A DNA stretch of 64,000 bases from Symbiodinium natans (Eukaryota > Sar > Dinophyceae > Suessiales > Symbiodiniaceae). The notes below the pieces were generated by a model, which made no database searches, was not told where the DNA came from, and worked only from the letters and a program-made list of their open reading frames with translations. Positions 33,301 through 43,930 of this stretch are shown here, piece by piece. A program made the position numbers and the translations under genes. The first letter of the stretch is position 1. Every line of letters begins with the position of its first letter. The stretch is from NCBI GenBank assembly GCA_905221605.1, contig CAJNDS010002064.1, positions 352,501 through 416,500 of the forward strand, read 5' to 3'.

Positions 33301-36300
33301 CCCCTCGCACCACCCGAAGCCCCGAACCCTCCTGAAGCCCGCAACCCTAACACCCCAACTCCTGAGCAGGTGCGCCTGTCAATTGGAAGGTGCTCCCGCA
33401 AAACTTTTCGGAAAACCGGGTTTGGGGTTGGAGATTTCGGGGTTGTGGGTTCAGATGGGTGGTCAAAGGACTTCGAGTTCCGAAGGTTGAAGGGGTTAGG
33501 GTTTGGGACTGAGGGGGTTTGTTGGGTTTGTTGGGTTTGTTGGGTTTGTTGGGTTTGTTGGGTTTAGGAGTTTAGGGTTGAGGGGTTGAGGGGTTGAGGG
33601 GTTTAGGGGTTTAGGGGTTTAGGGTTGAGGGTTGAGGGTTTAGGGTTTGTTAAGCTACTTGAAGGTGGCGAGGATGGCAGGAGGTTCACCGGATGCTCCG
33701 AGCATCGCCCGAGCCCGAAAGCCTATGAACCCTGAACCCCAAACCCTAAGCCCTGAACACTGAAGGGGACCAAAGGAGCCCTAAGATTGGGGTCATATGT
33801 ACTACGAGAATCCCTATGAAGGTATATGAACCATAAGCCCTTTCAGGGTCCATTTGGTCCCCAACGTGGGGGTTTCCGAAATTAGGGGTACCTTCTTGGA
33901 GTCCTCTTGAATTGGGTCTATTTTCGGGGTGCCCTATTTTCGCAAGGCCCCGTTTGGTCCCCAATGTAAAGTATATCCCCGACCCTGCCAACCGCGCCCC
34001 TGCGCCCGCAAGGACGAAGAGCGACGATGGCCAGTTCAGCGTCGGGCAGCCAGTGGAGTCACCTGGTTAAGGGTTCAGGCTTTCGGGGTTTGGGGGTTTA
34101 CGAACATAGGAGGGTCTACAGAGTTCAGAGTTTGGGGTTTAGGATTGCAGCTTGGCTTACTGGTTCTTGGTTCTTGGAGGATCGCGGGGCTTAGTAAGTA
34201 GGCGTACGGGAGAGTTATGCCGTACCCTCAAAAGGGCATTTCATTGGGGTTATCCTTCTTATATCCCTACTTAGGAACTGCTCACTAAGCCCCATTAGGT
34301 ACCCCAGTTCAAGAGTATTTTTGGGATATTACCCCCCCCCCCCCCAGTCTTTGGAGCAATTTTATGTTGCCTTAAGGTTGCTTCCCTAGTTCCTTTCATA
34401 GGGAATTGGTGACTTACGTACCTTATATCCCCTGCATTACCTGCGTTACCCTATGCAACTCTCAAATTCGATTTATATCTTGAGAGCCGACTTCCTGCAT
34501 CCTAAACCCTAAACACTAAACCCTAAATCCTAAACCCTAAACCCTAAATCCTAAACCCCTAAACCCCAAACCCTAAACCCTATAATGAGCCAGGGCGAAC
34601 CATCCCATATGCCTTCAATGCGATGCCCAGGTACTTGTCCATCTCAGCCGGGCGCTGGATTCCCAGCCGGGTCATCGACATAGATGAGGAGATGCCCGGC
34701 TTCAATGAGTTTTTGGAGGGTTTAGGGTTTAGGGTCTGGGGTTTGGGGTTTAGGGTTTGGGGTTCGGATCAACTGGGTCACAGGGTTTAGGGTTTGGCCG
34801 GCATCGTCTCAGTTTTCTCCAACAAACCAGGCACAGGAGCAGACGCTCTGCCTCGTTTGCATCACATAGCTAAGGAACTCCATACAGCTGGACGTGAAGC
34901 CAGGGTGCTGGATACCTCTCCACCACCAGATTCCCGGCAGCTCGCGTTTCACGGTTGCTCATGCTTTGGTCCCGCGTCGTTGTGAAGACCCTAGCCGGGT
35001 TCACTTCCCGTAACAACCGGCCTTTCCAGATTCTGATATGGGCTCGGAGACCCCAAGGCATGCCAACGACCCCCCAAAAACCGCTAAGGCCCCGAAAACC
35101 TGTGTACCTTATTCCTGAACCTTGCTTGCAAAGAAGTGAGATTCTGATACAACCACCCCAAAATCCTGAAAACCTTAACCCTTCACTCCTTACCCTCCAC
35201 CCCCGCTAAACCCAAGGAAGGGCCATGTGCGTCTGCCTGGCCTGCTCGGTCTTGGCGAGGCGAATGCCGAGGAGCAGGGGAGGGTCTTGGGGTGAAGGGC
35301 TTTAGGGGCTCACTGGTTTGGGGCTTTGGGGTTTCGGGTTTAGGGTTTAGGTTAAGCCTTGCAACCCTCAGCACTGCCATGCTCAAAGTCCTGAACCCCT
35401 CTCTCCCCGTCCCCCGCCAAGCCAGCACGTGCAGGAGAAGCTCGGCAAGCCCTCCGGCGGGCCAGCAGATCTGGATCTTTCGAACCTCCAAGGCCCAGGG
35501 CGAACCGTCATCCACACGGGCTTTTGGTTCAGGTTCGGGGCACATGGATATTTCCCAACAGAGGGGTTGAGACCCCTTATAGACTAAGTTACCCCCAAAG
35601 GGTACCCTTATTTTCGTAAATCCCAACATCGCTTTCGGGCAAGACGGGTTCTCCGCCCCCCGGGTCAGGTGTCGAGCTGGAGTACTACTGCTTAAACCTG
35701 TCCGCTTGGATACCCTGCCGAATTCTTCAGCAGGCGGCCAGGGACAAGCTTTGGTTCAAGGTTTTAGGGCGAGGGCAGTGGCATAGTCTTTACTGTCGCA
35801 CGGATCCGAAAGCCTGACCCTCAACTCTAAATCCAGGACCCAGCCAAGCTGAGCCCCACTCGAAGGATGTACTGACAAAGGGGGGGATGTGAAAAGAGGT
35901 GCCTGTCCACGTCGTCTGTCGCCCCGTCCTGGAGCATACCCCCCCCCCCAAGGTCAGGGTGCGTCGAGCCTGATGACAGTATGACGATAATTGTAAGCGC
36001 CTGCGCGCCCCGCCTCGGCAGCGTGCGGCGTGCGTGAAGGGGACACACTGCCGCAGGTAGAACCCACAGCCGGAACATCGGATTGCGGCTCCGCCAAGCG
36101 CTTGGGGGGCGGTGGACCGCAAATTTCCGGGTTGGGCTGGGAAGGGGGGAAGGAGACCAGATCCTCGTCTGCTTGTTCTAGACGCCTCTCGGCCGGAAGC
36201 CGCGGTGAACATGACGAATATGTGCAGCACAGGGCCCAGGGGGATTGGCATGTTCACGCTGCGTTTGCCAGGATGATCAAAGCGGCTGCGTGGTGCTCGA

Positions 36301-36912
36301 CGTTCTGCCGAGTGCCTGGATCACCCCAGCGCAACAAGCCACATACCTACGTGCCGCCCTCAGCGCATGCACTCCGCGCATGGCGCGTAGATCCTGAAGT
36401 GCTGGCACTCCGAGGTGCGGCCTCAGGCCAAGAGAACCTCCGAAGCTTGACTGAAGATCGAGAGGTTGTGGCGGAATTCACAGTTCAGTGTACAGCTGGC
36501 TTTGCGGGTGAAGGATGTGTTGCTCTGTGTGGCCATGTGTTGCCGCGCGCTTCGCAGGAATCCCGCTCATCGGGGACAAGGTCGTCTATTTCTCCGAATC
36601 GCATATGCGCTGGATTTTGACGATCATCACGGATGTGGGAGATGCGGACGAAGTTGAGCTAGAGATCAAGCCGGGAGCACCTAGGCAGCAGCATCCTCCT
36701 CCCACCGCGCGGGGGGTTGTGTCGATGGGCAGCTTGTTTGTTCTGCTTGAGTGCAGGTCCCGAAAAGCAGGTACCCTAAACCCTATAAGGGTTACAACCC
36801 TCAACCATAAACCCTAAACCCTGATACTGGGTACCAAAGCGGAAGACTGCAGGTGTGGATCCGCCGAGACATGCAGAAGCGTGTTCTGCGTTGGTGCGCC
36901 GATCAACTCTGA
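30340..36912 (+). CDS. Protein with repeated SH3-like modules (EY/F..S….WIP….KPN.WL)
   Basis: Candidate exons: 30340-30443 (LLGFPEEPTPSQVFREKHVL), 30849-30975 (RRPQDDEPIIPAKTSQPWPG), 31098-31172 (VLDLDALLKNELQQEAGML), 31606-31655, 31968-32075 (IATSEDLDPAVEENAGDAD), 32131-32224, 32447-32531, 32871-32953, 33966-34055, 34631-about 34715, 35420-35520, 35669-35735, 36558-36690 and 36853-36912 (VWIRRDMQKRVLRWCADQL, TGA). Four copies of one module are seen: VGQQMEFWSKTASRWIPCAV with a tail MVNVKPNTWLTAEAEK; VGQPVE|YLSISAGRWIPSRV; GVELEYYCLNLSAWIPCRI; and GDKVVYFSESHMRWI with VELEIKPGA. The pattern of a short beta strand, aromatic pair and W-I-P suggests an SH3/Tudor-like barrel, often a protein-interaction module. 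No catalytic domain is visible. The start is undefined and several internal exons are uncertain; 36030-36480 is open in one frame and may hold more. Confidence 0.55.
30526..30630. repeat. Inverted-repeat element, family H, inverted copy
   Basis: AGCCCCCTTTTGACTTAGCA at the left, CTTGCCAAGTCAAAAGAGCT at the right. It is the reverse complement of 30181-30280 with divergence. The two copies flank the candidate exon 30340-30443. Confidence 0.7.
31311..31447 (-). repeat. Variant heptamer array (CCCTAAG)n
   Basis: After a few CCCTAAA units come about 15 consecutive CCCTAAG units, then CCCTAAAC. This is a homogenised single-base variant of the telomere heptamer. Confidence 0.95.
33510..33645 (+). 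repeat. (GGGTTTGTTG)n decamer and GGGTTGA/GGGGTTTA arrays
   Basis: Five or six 10-bp GGGTTTGTTG units, then GAGGGGTT and TTTAGGGG octamers, then GGGTTGA and TTTAGGG. Several related periods sit side by side. Confidence 0.85.
33784..33952. repeat. Family J element joined to a family C element
   Basis: 33784-33865 is the reverse-oriented counterpart of 7975-8093 ('gaaccataagccctttcagggtccatttggtcccc'), and a family C element (GTGGGGGTTTCCGAAATTAG … TTCGCAAGGCCCC) starts directly after it at 33866. The 'tttggtccccaatgt' sequence recurs immediately after the C element, bracketing it like a duplicated target. Confidence 0.6.
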
Positions 36913-36966
36913 AATTCCCTCTGACTGTGGCTCCGGAGACTTCGAGTAGAAATCAGCACTGGGAAA

Positions 36967-37060
36967 GTTCTCTGAATTAGGGGTCTTTTGGGGGTCCTTA
37001 CTTGAAGGGCGCCGTGCTAGATACATCTTGGACCCCAAAAAGGGACTCTGTTTCAGAGAG
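36967..37060. repeat. Inverted-repeat element, family E
   Basis: GTTCTCTGAATTAGGGGTCT at the left and the inverse 'gggactctgtttcagagag' at the right. Similar copies are at 24639-24723, 42271-42364, 46669-46763 and, degraded, 55133-55195. Confidence 0.7.
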
Positions 37061-37369
37061 CTACCCACTGTTTGAAGATTTTCAAGGTCTGTAAGGACCA
37101 GAAGTGAACTTTGTTGTCAGATGGAAGTCGCCGTGCCAGCGCGCCGGCTTCATCGCAGTAGCACGAACTGCGCTTAGTAGCTTCTTTGCTGGTGAGGACC
37201 GGCGCTATCCGCGTAGTTCGGTTAATGAACCGCGTCAGAGTCCTGGTGGACGGGACGCTTTCGCCGCAAACTGCGCTGCGAACTCATGGCGCTCGATGGA
37301 TGCAAAGGCATGGTGCTGTGGAAGTTCATAAATACCCCACGCAAGGATAGAAGACCCTTGCTGTAACCC

Positions 37370-37642
37370 TACTTGGAGGCTCATGGTACTTATTAACGAG
37401 TTACAATTATCGAAGTATAGCAGTACGTATAACCCGCTTATAAGCCCCTTAAGTGCCCCGATATGGCTAAACGTACAGTTATATGTACAGTACCCTAAAC
37501 CCTAAACCCTAAACCCTAAACCCTAAACCCTACACCCTAAACCCTAAACCCTAAACCCTAAACCCTAAACCCTAAACCCTAAACCCTAAACCCTATAAGT
37601 ACAGGTATAATTGGTTAACAAGTACCATGGAACCTCCAAGTA
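37370..37642. repeat. Family A element with a telomere tract inserted in it
   Basis: Left end TACTTGGAGGCTCATGGTAC, right end GTACCATGGAACCTCCAAGTA. The element is more than twice the usual length because a (CCCTAAA)n tract of about 15 units (37493-37594) lies inside, between 'atatgtacagta' and 'tataagtacaggtata'. The broken ends still fit the element's normal core. Confidence 0.8.
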
Positions 37643-37970
37643 CTTATAACGACCCCTATGAAACTCCACGGCTCCCAATCAGCTCCCGGCTCCTCCCAGC
37701 TGCTCAAACCCCCCCCCAAAGGGACCAAGCAAGGTCTAGGGTTTTTGGTGTTTTTAGGGTTGTTTTAGAGTTTTTTGGGTGTTTAGGTGTTTAGGGTTTT
37801 GAGGGTTTTTTGGGGTTTTTAGGGTTTTTTTTCGGGGTTTTAGGATTTTTTGCAGGATTTTGAGAGTTTTTCGGGTTTTTCGGGCTTTTGGGTGTTTAGG
37901 GGTTTTTGGGTTCAGGGTGTAGAAATTAAGGTTCAGGGTTCAGAGACCTGACCACGCAGCGTACCTTCAG

Positions 37971-40900
37971 CTCATTGAGGCTGATCCCTCCCCCTGCGTA
38001 CTGCGGGGGATATCTGTGCTTCGTAATGTCCATCGGACGCTCGGCAGCAAGGAGCTTTTGGGGGTTTGAGGGGTTTCAGGGGTTTGAGGGGTTTCAGGGG
38101 TTTCAGGGGTTTCAGGGGTTTGAGGGGTTTGAGGGGTTTGAAGGGTTTCTTGAGTTTGAGGGGGTTTTTGAGGGGTTTCAGGGGTTTCAGGGGTTTCAGG
38201 GGTTTCAGGGGTTTCAGGGGTTTCAGGGGTTTGAGGGGTTTGAGGGGTTTGAGGGGTTTGAAGGGTTTCTTGAGTTTGAGGGGTTTTTTGAGGGGTTTCA
38301 GGGGTTTCAGGGGTTTCAGGGGTTTCAGGGGTTTCAGGGGTTTCAGGGGTTTGAGGGGTTTGAGGGGTTTGAAGGGTTTCTTGAGTTTGAGGGGTTTTTT
38401 GAGGGGTTTCAGGGGTTTCAGGGGTTTCAGGGGTTTCAGGGGTTTCAGGGGTTTCAGGGGTTTGAGGGGTTTGAGGGGTTTGAAGGGTTTCTTGAGTTTG
38501 AGGGGTTTTTTGAGGGGTTTCAGGGGTTTCAGGGGTTTCAGGGGTTTCAGGGGCTTCAGGGGTTTCAGTTGTTTCAGGGGTTTCAGGGGTTTGAGGGGTT
38601 CGAGGGGTTTGAGGGGTTTCAGGGGTTTCAGGGGTTTCAGGGGTTTCAGGGGTTTGAGGGGTTTCAGGGGTTTGAGGGGTTTCAGGGGTTTTTGAGGGGG
38701 TTTGAGGGGGTTTGAGGGGGTTTGAGGGGGTTTGAGGGGTTTCAGGGGTTTCAGGGGTTTCAGGGGTTTCAGGGGTTTAGGGGTTTCAGTTGTTTGAGGG
38801 GTTTGAGGGGTTTCAGGGGTTTCAGGGGTTTCAGGGGTTTCAGGGGTTTCAAGGGTTTCAGGGGTTTCAGGGGTTTGTGGGGTTTCAGGGGCTTAGGGGG
38901 TTTAGGATTTTGGGTTTGGCATCATGCGCTGTTCTTGTCCAGCTCCGAGCCAATCAGGTTGCATTGGTGCACTGACATGCGCCGGTAGCTCAGACGATCG
39001 ACAGCCATGAGTAGGAGTAGCTATAGCAACTGGCTCTGCCATGGAATAATCTTGCAGAGGCTACTTGGAGGTTCGTGGTACTTATTCACCAATTATAGCT
39101 GTACTTATGACCATATTAGGGCACTTAAGGGGCTTAGAGGTGAATAAGTACCATGAACCTCCAAGTAGAGCAGAATGACGACCGTGCTTCTCCGCAAAAA
39201 ACCCGAACGCCTGCTTCAAGGCCATCTGCGACTTTGCGGAGCTGTTTGGATGCGTGACAGGCTTGCAGGACGGGTTGAGGGTTTAGGGTTTAGGGTTTAG
39301 GGTTTAGGGTTTAGGGTTTAGGGTTTAGGGGGCCGCCTCCACCAGAAAGCCACATGAGCACCACAAAGTCAACTATCCAGCAGGACTCCATCACCGCCAT
39401 CACCGTGGTTGCGCTTGGCACGTTTTGAGCCAAGCTGCTTGCCTTTGGGAGCCTTGCAGAATCTGAAATGCCGATTCCAGCCCCCTAGACTCCTAGACCC
39501 TAAACCCTAAACCCTAAGCAACCCTTGGTTGCGTGCATTGTGCGGATTCGGAGGTCGGTCCCCGATCTCTTTGCGTCCAAGATTGCCGCAGTGTCGAACA
39601 AGTGTGCTGCTTACAGTTCAGGGTTCTATTCCCCAGAGACTCCAAAACTCCTAAATTCAGGAACATCCCTTATAGTTATTATAATGGGAACCCTAATATG
39701 ATTTAAGGGTATATTCCTTAATTAAGGGGTTTTGGAGTCACTGGGTCGTTGGGGGGTGCGAGCTGGACATTGAACATTGCTGACATCGGCCCGTTTCTTA
39801 TGCAACTGCTACTTGCCCCTGAAAAAGGTGAGCGATCTTGTCACTTGTTGTGCAGGTATGCCGACGCCTCCATAGTGAATGTGACCGGCAGGCAGGATGC
39901 GCACCACACAGCTAGGATGCATGATGACCGGTTCTGTCTCGACGTGCTACGAAGCAGTGGCCAACCCTGTGTCAGCAATTCCGTGAACGTTTTTCTCGGC
40001 ATCGGTCTGCCTTGGTCGATCGCCGCGATCTATTGGACAGCTTCTAGCTCAGCTGCATCACACTGGTTGACGTGACACGCTGCGAACATATGTAAAACCG
40101 TGCAGCACCCCATAATTAGGCCCTGTGAACCTTAAACCCCAAACCGTAAATCCTTTGAGCCCTCGAAGCCTCAACAGGCCCTATAAGCCACTCTAGGACC
40201 TGCCCTACGACGTGGTTCGTAGTTCTCAGTAGGGACTTCGGTGCCCTATGTCCGCAGCCAGCCCTCTTTAGGGACTTATGACCCTAAGCCCATCTAAGCC
40301 CCAAATTCCTACGAAGAACCCGTGCTGTAAGCCCAAAGCCCTGAAAAGTAAACAGCCTCAGGTCGCAGGGCCAACAGATGCGTGGGTCGGGCGCTACTCG
40401 ACCTTGCAAGGCGTGGCCGTAAACCTGGCAGCAGGGGAGGGGATGAAAGTCCTGAATTCTCAGCCCTCACAGGCCCTAAAGCCCTAAGCGTGCAAGCATC
40501 TCATACTCAATTCGGGATCCGACTATAACCATTCCAGGAAGGGACCCGAAACCCTAAACCCTAAACCCTAAGCCCTAAACCCTAGGCCCTGCCTAAACCA
40601 TACCAAAGACCCCTGACAGGCCAGTGGCCCAATGGGGCCTTCGTCGTGAAGGGTGGGGACCTGGCCTTCAGCGTGGCGGTGTTTACTGCCCGGATCCCAG
40701 AGAATCAGAACTTGGCCTATTTTTGGCAGCTTGAGGGATTTGGGGGGGTGGGGGGTTTAGGGTTTAGAGTTTGCTATCGATCTGAACGGAAGAACAGCAA
40801 AGCGACTCTGACGCTGTTGATATGAATTCCTCGTTTGTGTGGGATGGCGTTAACAATTGCCCTCCCAAAAGCAATGCCATGGACTTTGGAAGTGCCGCAA

Positions 40901-42540
40901 AAGGTTTAGGGTACCGTGGCTCCTCATAAGAAGGTACACTGCAGCCCATGCGTGTCGCCCGCATGAAGGACGTTTAGCCAGCCAAGTCGTTCTCTTGCCA
41001 GAAGAAACGTTGGAGTGTAAACGGCGTCAGGAGCAATCCACAAAAGCTCTCATCCACAAAACATGAGAAGTTAAAACGCGTAGGGCCGATAAAATGTCCA
41101 TGCAAGAAGCAGCCTGTAATAATTTGGCAAACACCAATATTTGAGATCAACAATGTTGGTTCAACGGGCAAGGACATGATTGCAAATGAAATTCATTCGT
41201 AATGCACGGCTTTCTTTTCTTCGTGCTTGCAAAGAGAATCCGAAGAAACGCTCGTCTTCTACAGTCAATTCGTTGGCTACCTGTGTGAGCGCAAAAGGAG
41301 ATCGAACAGGACATGGACATTGAGATACACGCACACCGGAAGAGAGACCGATTGCATGGCTTTGAAAATTTGCTTCAATGGAATTTGGAAAATATAGACC
41401 TTGATTTGAACCAAGTAAGCCGAAATGGCTGTCATCTTCGTTCGTTTGCTTATGAGACTTATAGCAGGACACGTGAACACTCACTGACAAGCTTTTCCAT
41501 TGGAGCCGGGTGGTTCGGGCTCGCGTAGCTTGATCCCCTACTCAGAGTTGGGTTTGAACATATTTTTAATTTTGTTACTCTTAACCCCCTATGTAATCCT
41601 TCTAACACCATACAATGTGTTTTTTTAATGGGCGCCCCAAACCTGCCCCAGTGACTGATGAGAGGGCAAGAAAACCAGGGTTGACACGCGACCGTCATTT
41701 CAGCCGTTTTGCTCTGGAGGTTGGCGCTGCCATGGGTGCTGCCTGCATGGCTTATATCGGGTTTTTTTATCTGGCTTTCTGCTTTTGGGGGACTTGGGGT
41801 TGAGAACCCCAAAGGTTACGCTAATCCCTAAACCCTAAACCCTAAACCTTAAACCCTAAACCCCAAGCCCCAAACCCTAACCCGACTTTCCGCAGTCACG
41901 CAGTCACATTTCTCTCGTTGGCGCAGCCCTGCTGGTCGTCTACTTGCGCCGCAGCCGGCTCGGGGCAGAGCCGGGCTCCCAGCTCAGGGTTTAGGGTTTA
42001 GGGACATAGGGTTTAGGGTTTAGGGTTTAGGGGTTAGGGTTTAGGGTTTAGGGTTTAGGGACTCCGAAAAAGCACTTCTGGTTGATCTCTCTTCCCCACG
42101 GACTGTCGCCCATTCCATTCCTTCCGGCACCCAAAAGCCCCGAAGTCTGGACTCTTCTGACGGTGAGCTCTTTAGAGGCTCAGTTCTCAAAATCGCACTC
42201 ATGGACACCACAGCACCCCGCGAACAGGGCGAACTCCGCGAACAGGGCAACGGAGCGTCCATAAGTCCAAAATAGTGGGTCCCTCTTTGGGTACCCTGAA
42301 TAGTCTAGATACTACAGGCCACCTTAGAATAGCAACCCCAAGAAGGAACCCTAGTTTAGAGAACTAAACCGCTTGGAACAACCAGGCTCGGTGGCCCTGG
42401 AGGTCTCAAGGCCTGCCACGTGGATTGGGTTGGTTGAGGGTTGAGGGTTGAGGCTTGAGGCTTGAGGCTTGAGGCTTGAGGCTTGAGGCTTGAGGCTTGA
42501 GGCTTGAGGCTTGAGGCTTGAGGCTTGAGGCTTGAGGGTT

Positions 42541-42579
<39 letters not shown>

Positions 42580-43051
42580 GGTTGGGGTTGAGGGTTAAGG
42601 GTTGAGGGTGCAGGGTTTAGGTTTTTTAGGGCAGCTTAGGATCTTCATTTTCAAGGCATCGGCGTGGCCTTGTCTGGGTTTTCAGGGCTGTCTTTGGGCA
42701 TCTGTTAGCAGCTCCCTGTTTGCTTTAGGGGATACCAAAAGGGGCCCTGGATCCCCCCCCCCCCCTCTTCGGGAGCGTCCTGGCTACGTGGCGGGAACCC
42801 CCAAAGCGGCGCAGGTTTAAGGGGTAAACGGAGGGATTTTTCTAGAAGGGACCCTTAATCTCATTCCCCTGTATAATCCCCATAGAAACCTTACTATAGT
42901 CACTCTTGTAGTCCCTAAAAGAACTTTGGCCCCTTGACAGGTGATGTCCGGGGTCTTCCTGGGGAGCCTCTGGCTCTTCTACGTCATCCTCTCTGTGTGG
43001 AAGGTCACGTCGGGCGATGTCGGGATCGGACAGCAGGCTGGACTCGTGTGA
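37971..43051 (+). CDS. Na+/Ca2+ exchanger (NCX type), alpha-2 half and C-terminus
   Basis: Exons: 37971-about 38036 (LIPPPAYCGGYLCFVMSI), about 39205-39268 (AICDFAELFGCVTGLQ), 39384-39421 (DSITAITVVALGT), 39554-39601 (SVPDLFASKIAAVSNK), 39856-39891 (YADASIVNVTG), 39976-40046 (SNSVNVFLGIGLPWSIAA), 40620-about 40690 (NGAFVVKGGDLAFSVAVF), about 41915-41986 (LVGAALLVVYLRRSRLGAE) and 42941-43051 (VFLGSLWLFYVILSVWKV … GQQAGLV, TGA). These follow the second membrane half of NCX proteins step by step. The alpha-2 motif that binds Na+/Ca2+ is present (…VTAITFVALGTS.PD.FAS… and …N.TGSN.VNVFLGIG…). Introns: 39269-39383 is GA-AG, 39422-39553 and 39602-39855 GT-AG, 39892-39975 and 40047-40619 GC-AG. The gene would act in a membrane, exporting Ca2+ against Na+. 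The first half is not directly upstream; see 11008-13760. Confidence 0.85.
38056..38920 (+). repeat. 9-bp minisatellite GGGGTTTCA/GGGGTTTGA with higher-order units
   Basis: About 90 units of 9 bp. The variant segment AAGGGTTTCTTGAGTTTGAG recurs at 38141, 38261, 38372 and 38483, so four blocks of 120, 111 and 111 bp are duplicated on top of the 9-bp repeat. Because the unit is 9 bp, two + frames stay open for 200-250 codons (GFQGFEGF… and RGFRGL…). It lies inside an exchanger intron, between 38036 and 39205, so I take these frames as non-coding. Confidence 0.9.
39062..39167. repeat. Inverted-repeat element, family A, in an exchanger intron
   Basis: TACTTGGAGGTTCGTGGTAC at the left and GTACCATGAACCTCCAAGTA at the right, a near-perfect 20-bp terminal inverted repeat; about 106 bp in all. 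'agaggc' precedes it and 'gagcag' follows. Confidence 0.85.
40700..41914. other. Long exchanger intron without a recognisable gene
   Basis: This is the intron before the exon at about 41915. It is AT-richer than neighbouring DNA at 41050-41640. Open frames on both strands (up to 117 codons on minus) have no domain signature and no telomere tract occurs in the middle. It might be an old inserted sequence; I see no TIRs or coding signature. Confidence 0.45.
42271..42364. repeat. Inverted-repeat element, family E
   Basis: AATAGTGGGTCCCTCTTTGG at the left and 'aagaaggaaccctagtttag' at the right. It lies in the exchanger intron before exon 42941. Confidence 0.65.
42431..42602 (+). repeat. Variant heptamer arrays (TTGAGGC)n and (TTGAGGG)n
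   Basis: About 13 TTGAGGC units flanked on both sides by TTGAGGG units. Neither variant is a telomere repeat, but both keep the 7-bp period. It lies in an exchanger intron. Confidence 0.95.
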
Positions 43052-43742
43052 CCCTTCTGTAGGGTTTAGGGTTTATGGTTTCGGGTTTCGGGTTTCGGGT
43101 CTTCAGGCTAGGGTCTCTTCGTTGGGGGGGTAAGAGGATTCTAGTATGAAGGGCACCTAGTTTTGAACAGCACCCCATGCCCCCCTCTCTCCCCTGAGAA
43201 TAAGGCTAACTACAACAAGATGGGTAGATGGGTAAAACTACAACTGAAATGAAATCTTGAAAAATGGGCTTAGATGGGGGATACTACAACTAGATGGGTC
43301 ACAATACAACTGGGGTCTTTGGGGTCTTACAGTGGGAGTCACGGGTCTGGAGGGTTTTTGTTGAGTCGTTGGGTTATACACGCTCTCTCTCTCTCTCTCA
43401 CTCTCTCCCTCTCTCTCTATATACATGCTTATATACTCTCTCTCTCACTGTATGTATATATGTATTGTAATTAGTCATTATTGTATAATATTTTATTTGA
43501 CATCATGTAAGTATTGTTAGTATTGTATATTCAATGTTCGCGCAATGGCGCAAAGAGAAAGGACGAATCACAACCAACATTATCCAGATTTCGATGGATT
43601 CTCTGCAGGGCATGTCCAAACTTACAAAGGCACCGTAATAGCCAGTTGTGGTTTCTCTTGTTTGGAGCAGCCCACAAACATGGTTCAGCTGTTTTCCCCG
43701 CGTGGGGTTGTGTTTTCTCCCGTTGGGTCGTGTTTCGACCCG

Positions 43743-43880
43743 GTCGCCCGCCCCCCCCTAAACCCTAAACCCTAAACCCTAAACCCCAAACCCCAAACCC
43801 CAAACCCCAAACCCCAAACCCCAAACCCCAAACCCCAAACCCCAAACCCCAAACCCCAAACCCCAAACCCCAAACCCCAA
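43743..43880 (-). repeat. Variant heptamer array (CCCCAAA)n
   Basis: After four CCCTAAA units come about 15 uninterrupted CCCCAAA units. It is a homogenised variant array with a sharp switch point. Confidence 0.95.
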
Positions 43881-43930
43881 ACTCCTACCCTCCCTCCCTC
43901 TCCCGAGCCCCCAAGCAACCTCGGCGGCAG

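Noticed and set aside
37975-38715. 246-codon GFQGFEGF repeat protein
   Set aside because: Apart from its first 20 codons, which are an exchanger exon, it is translation of a 9-bp minisatellite inside an intron bracketed by exchanger exons.
38979-39010. tRNA-like start (GCGCCGGTAGCTCAGACG)
   Set aside because: No anticodon arm, T arm or acceptor stem follows at the right distance.
41459-41812. 117-codon minus ORF in the exchanger intron
   Set aside because: No domain, poor protein character, and + strand frames are open over the same bases.
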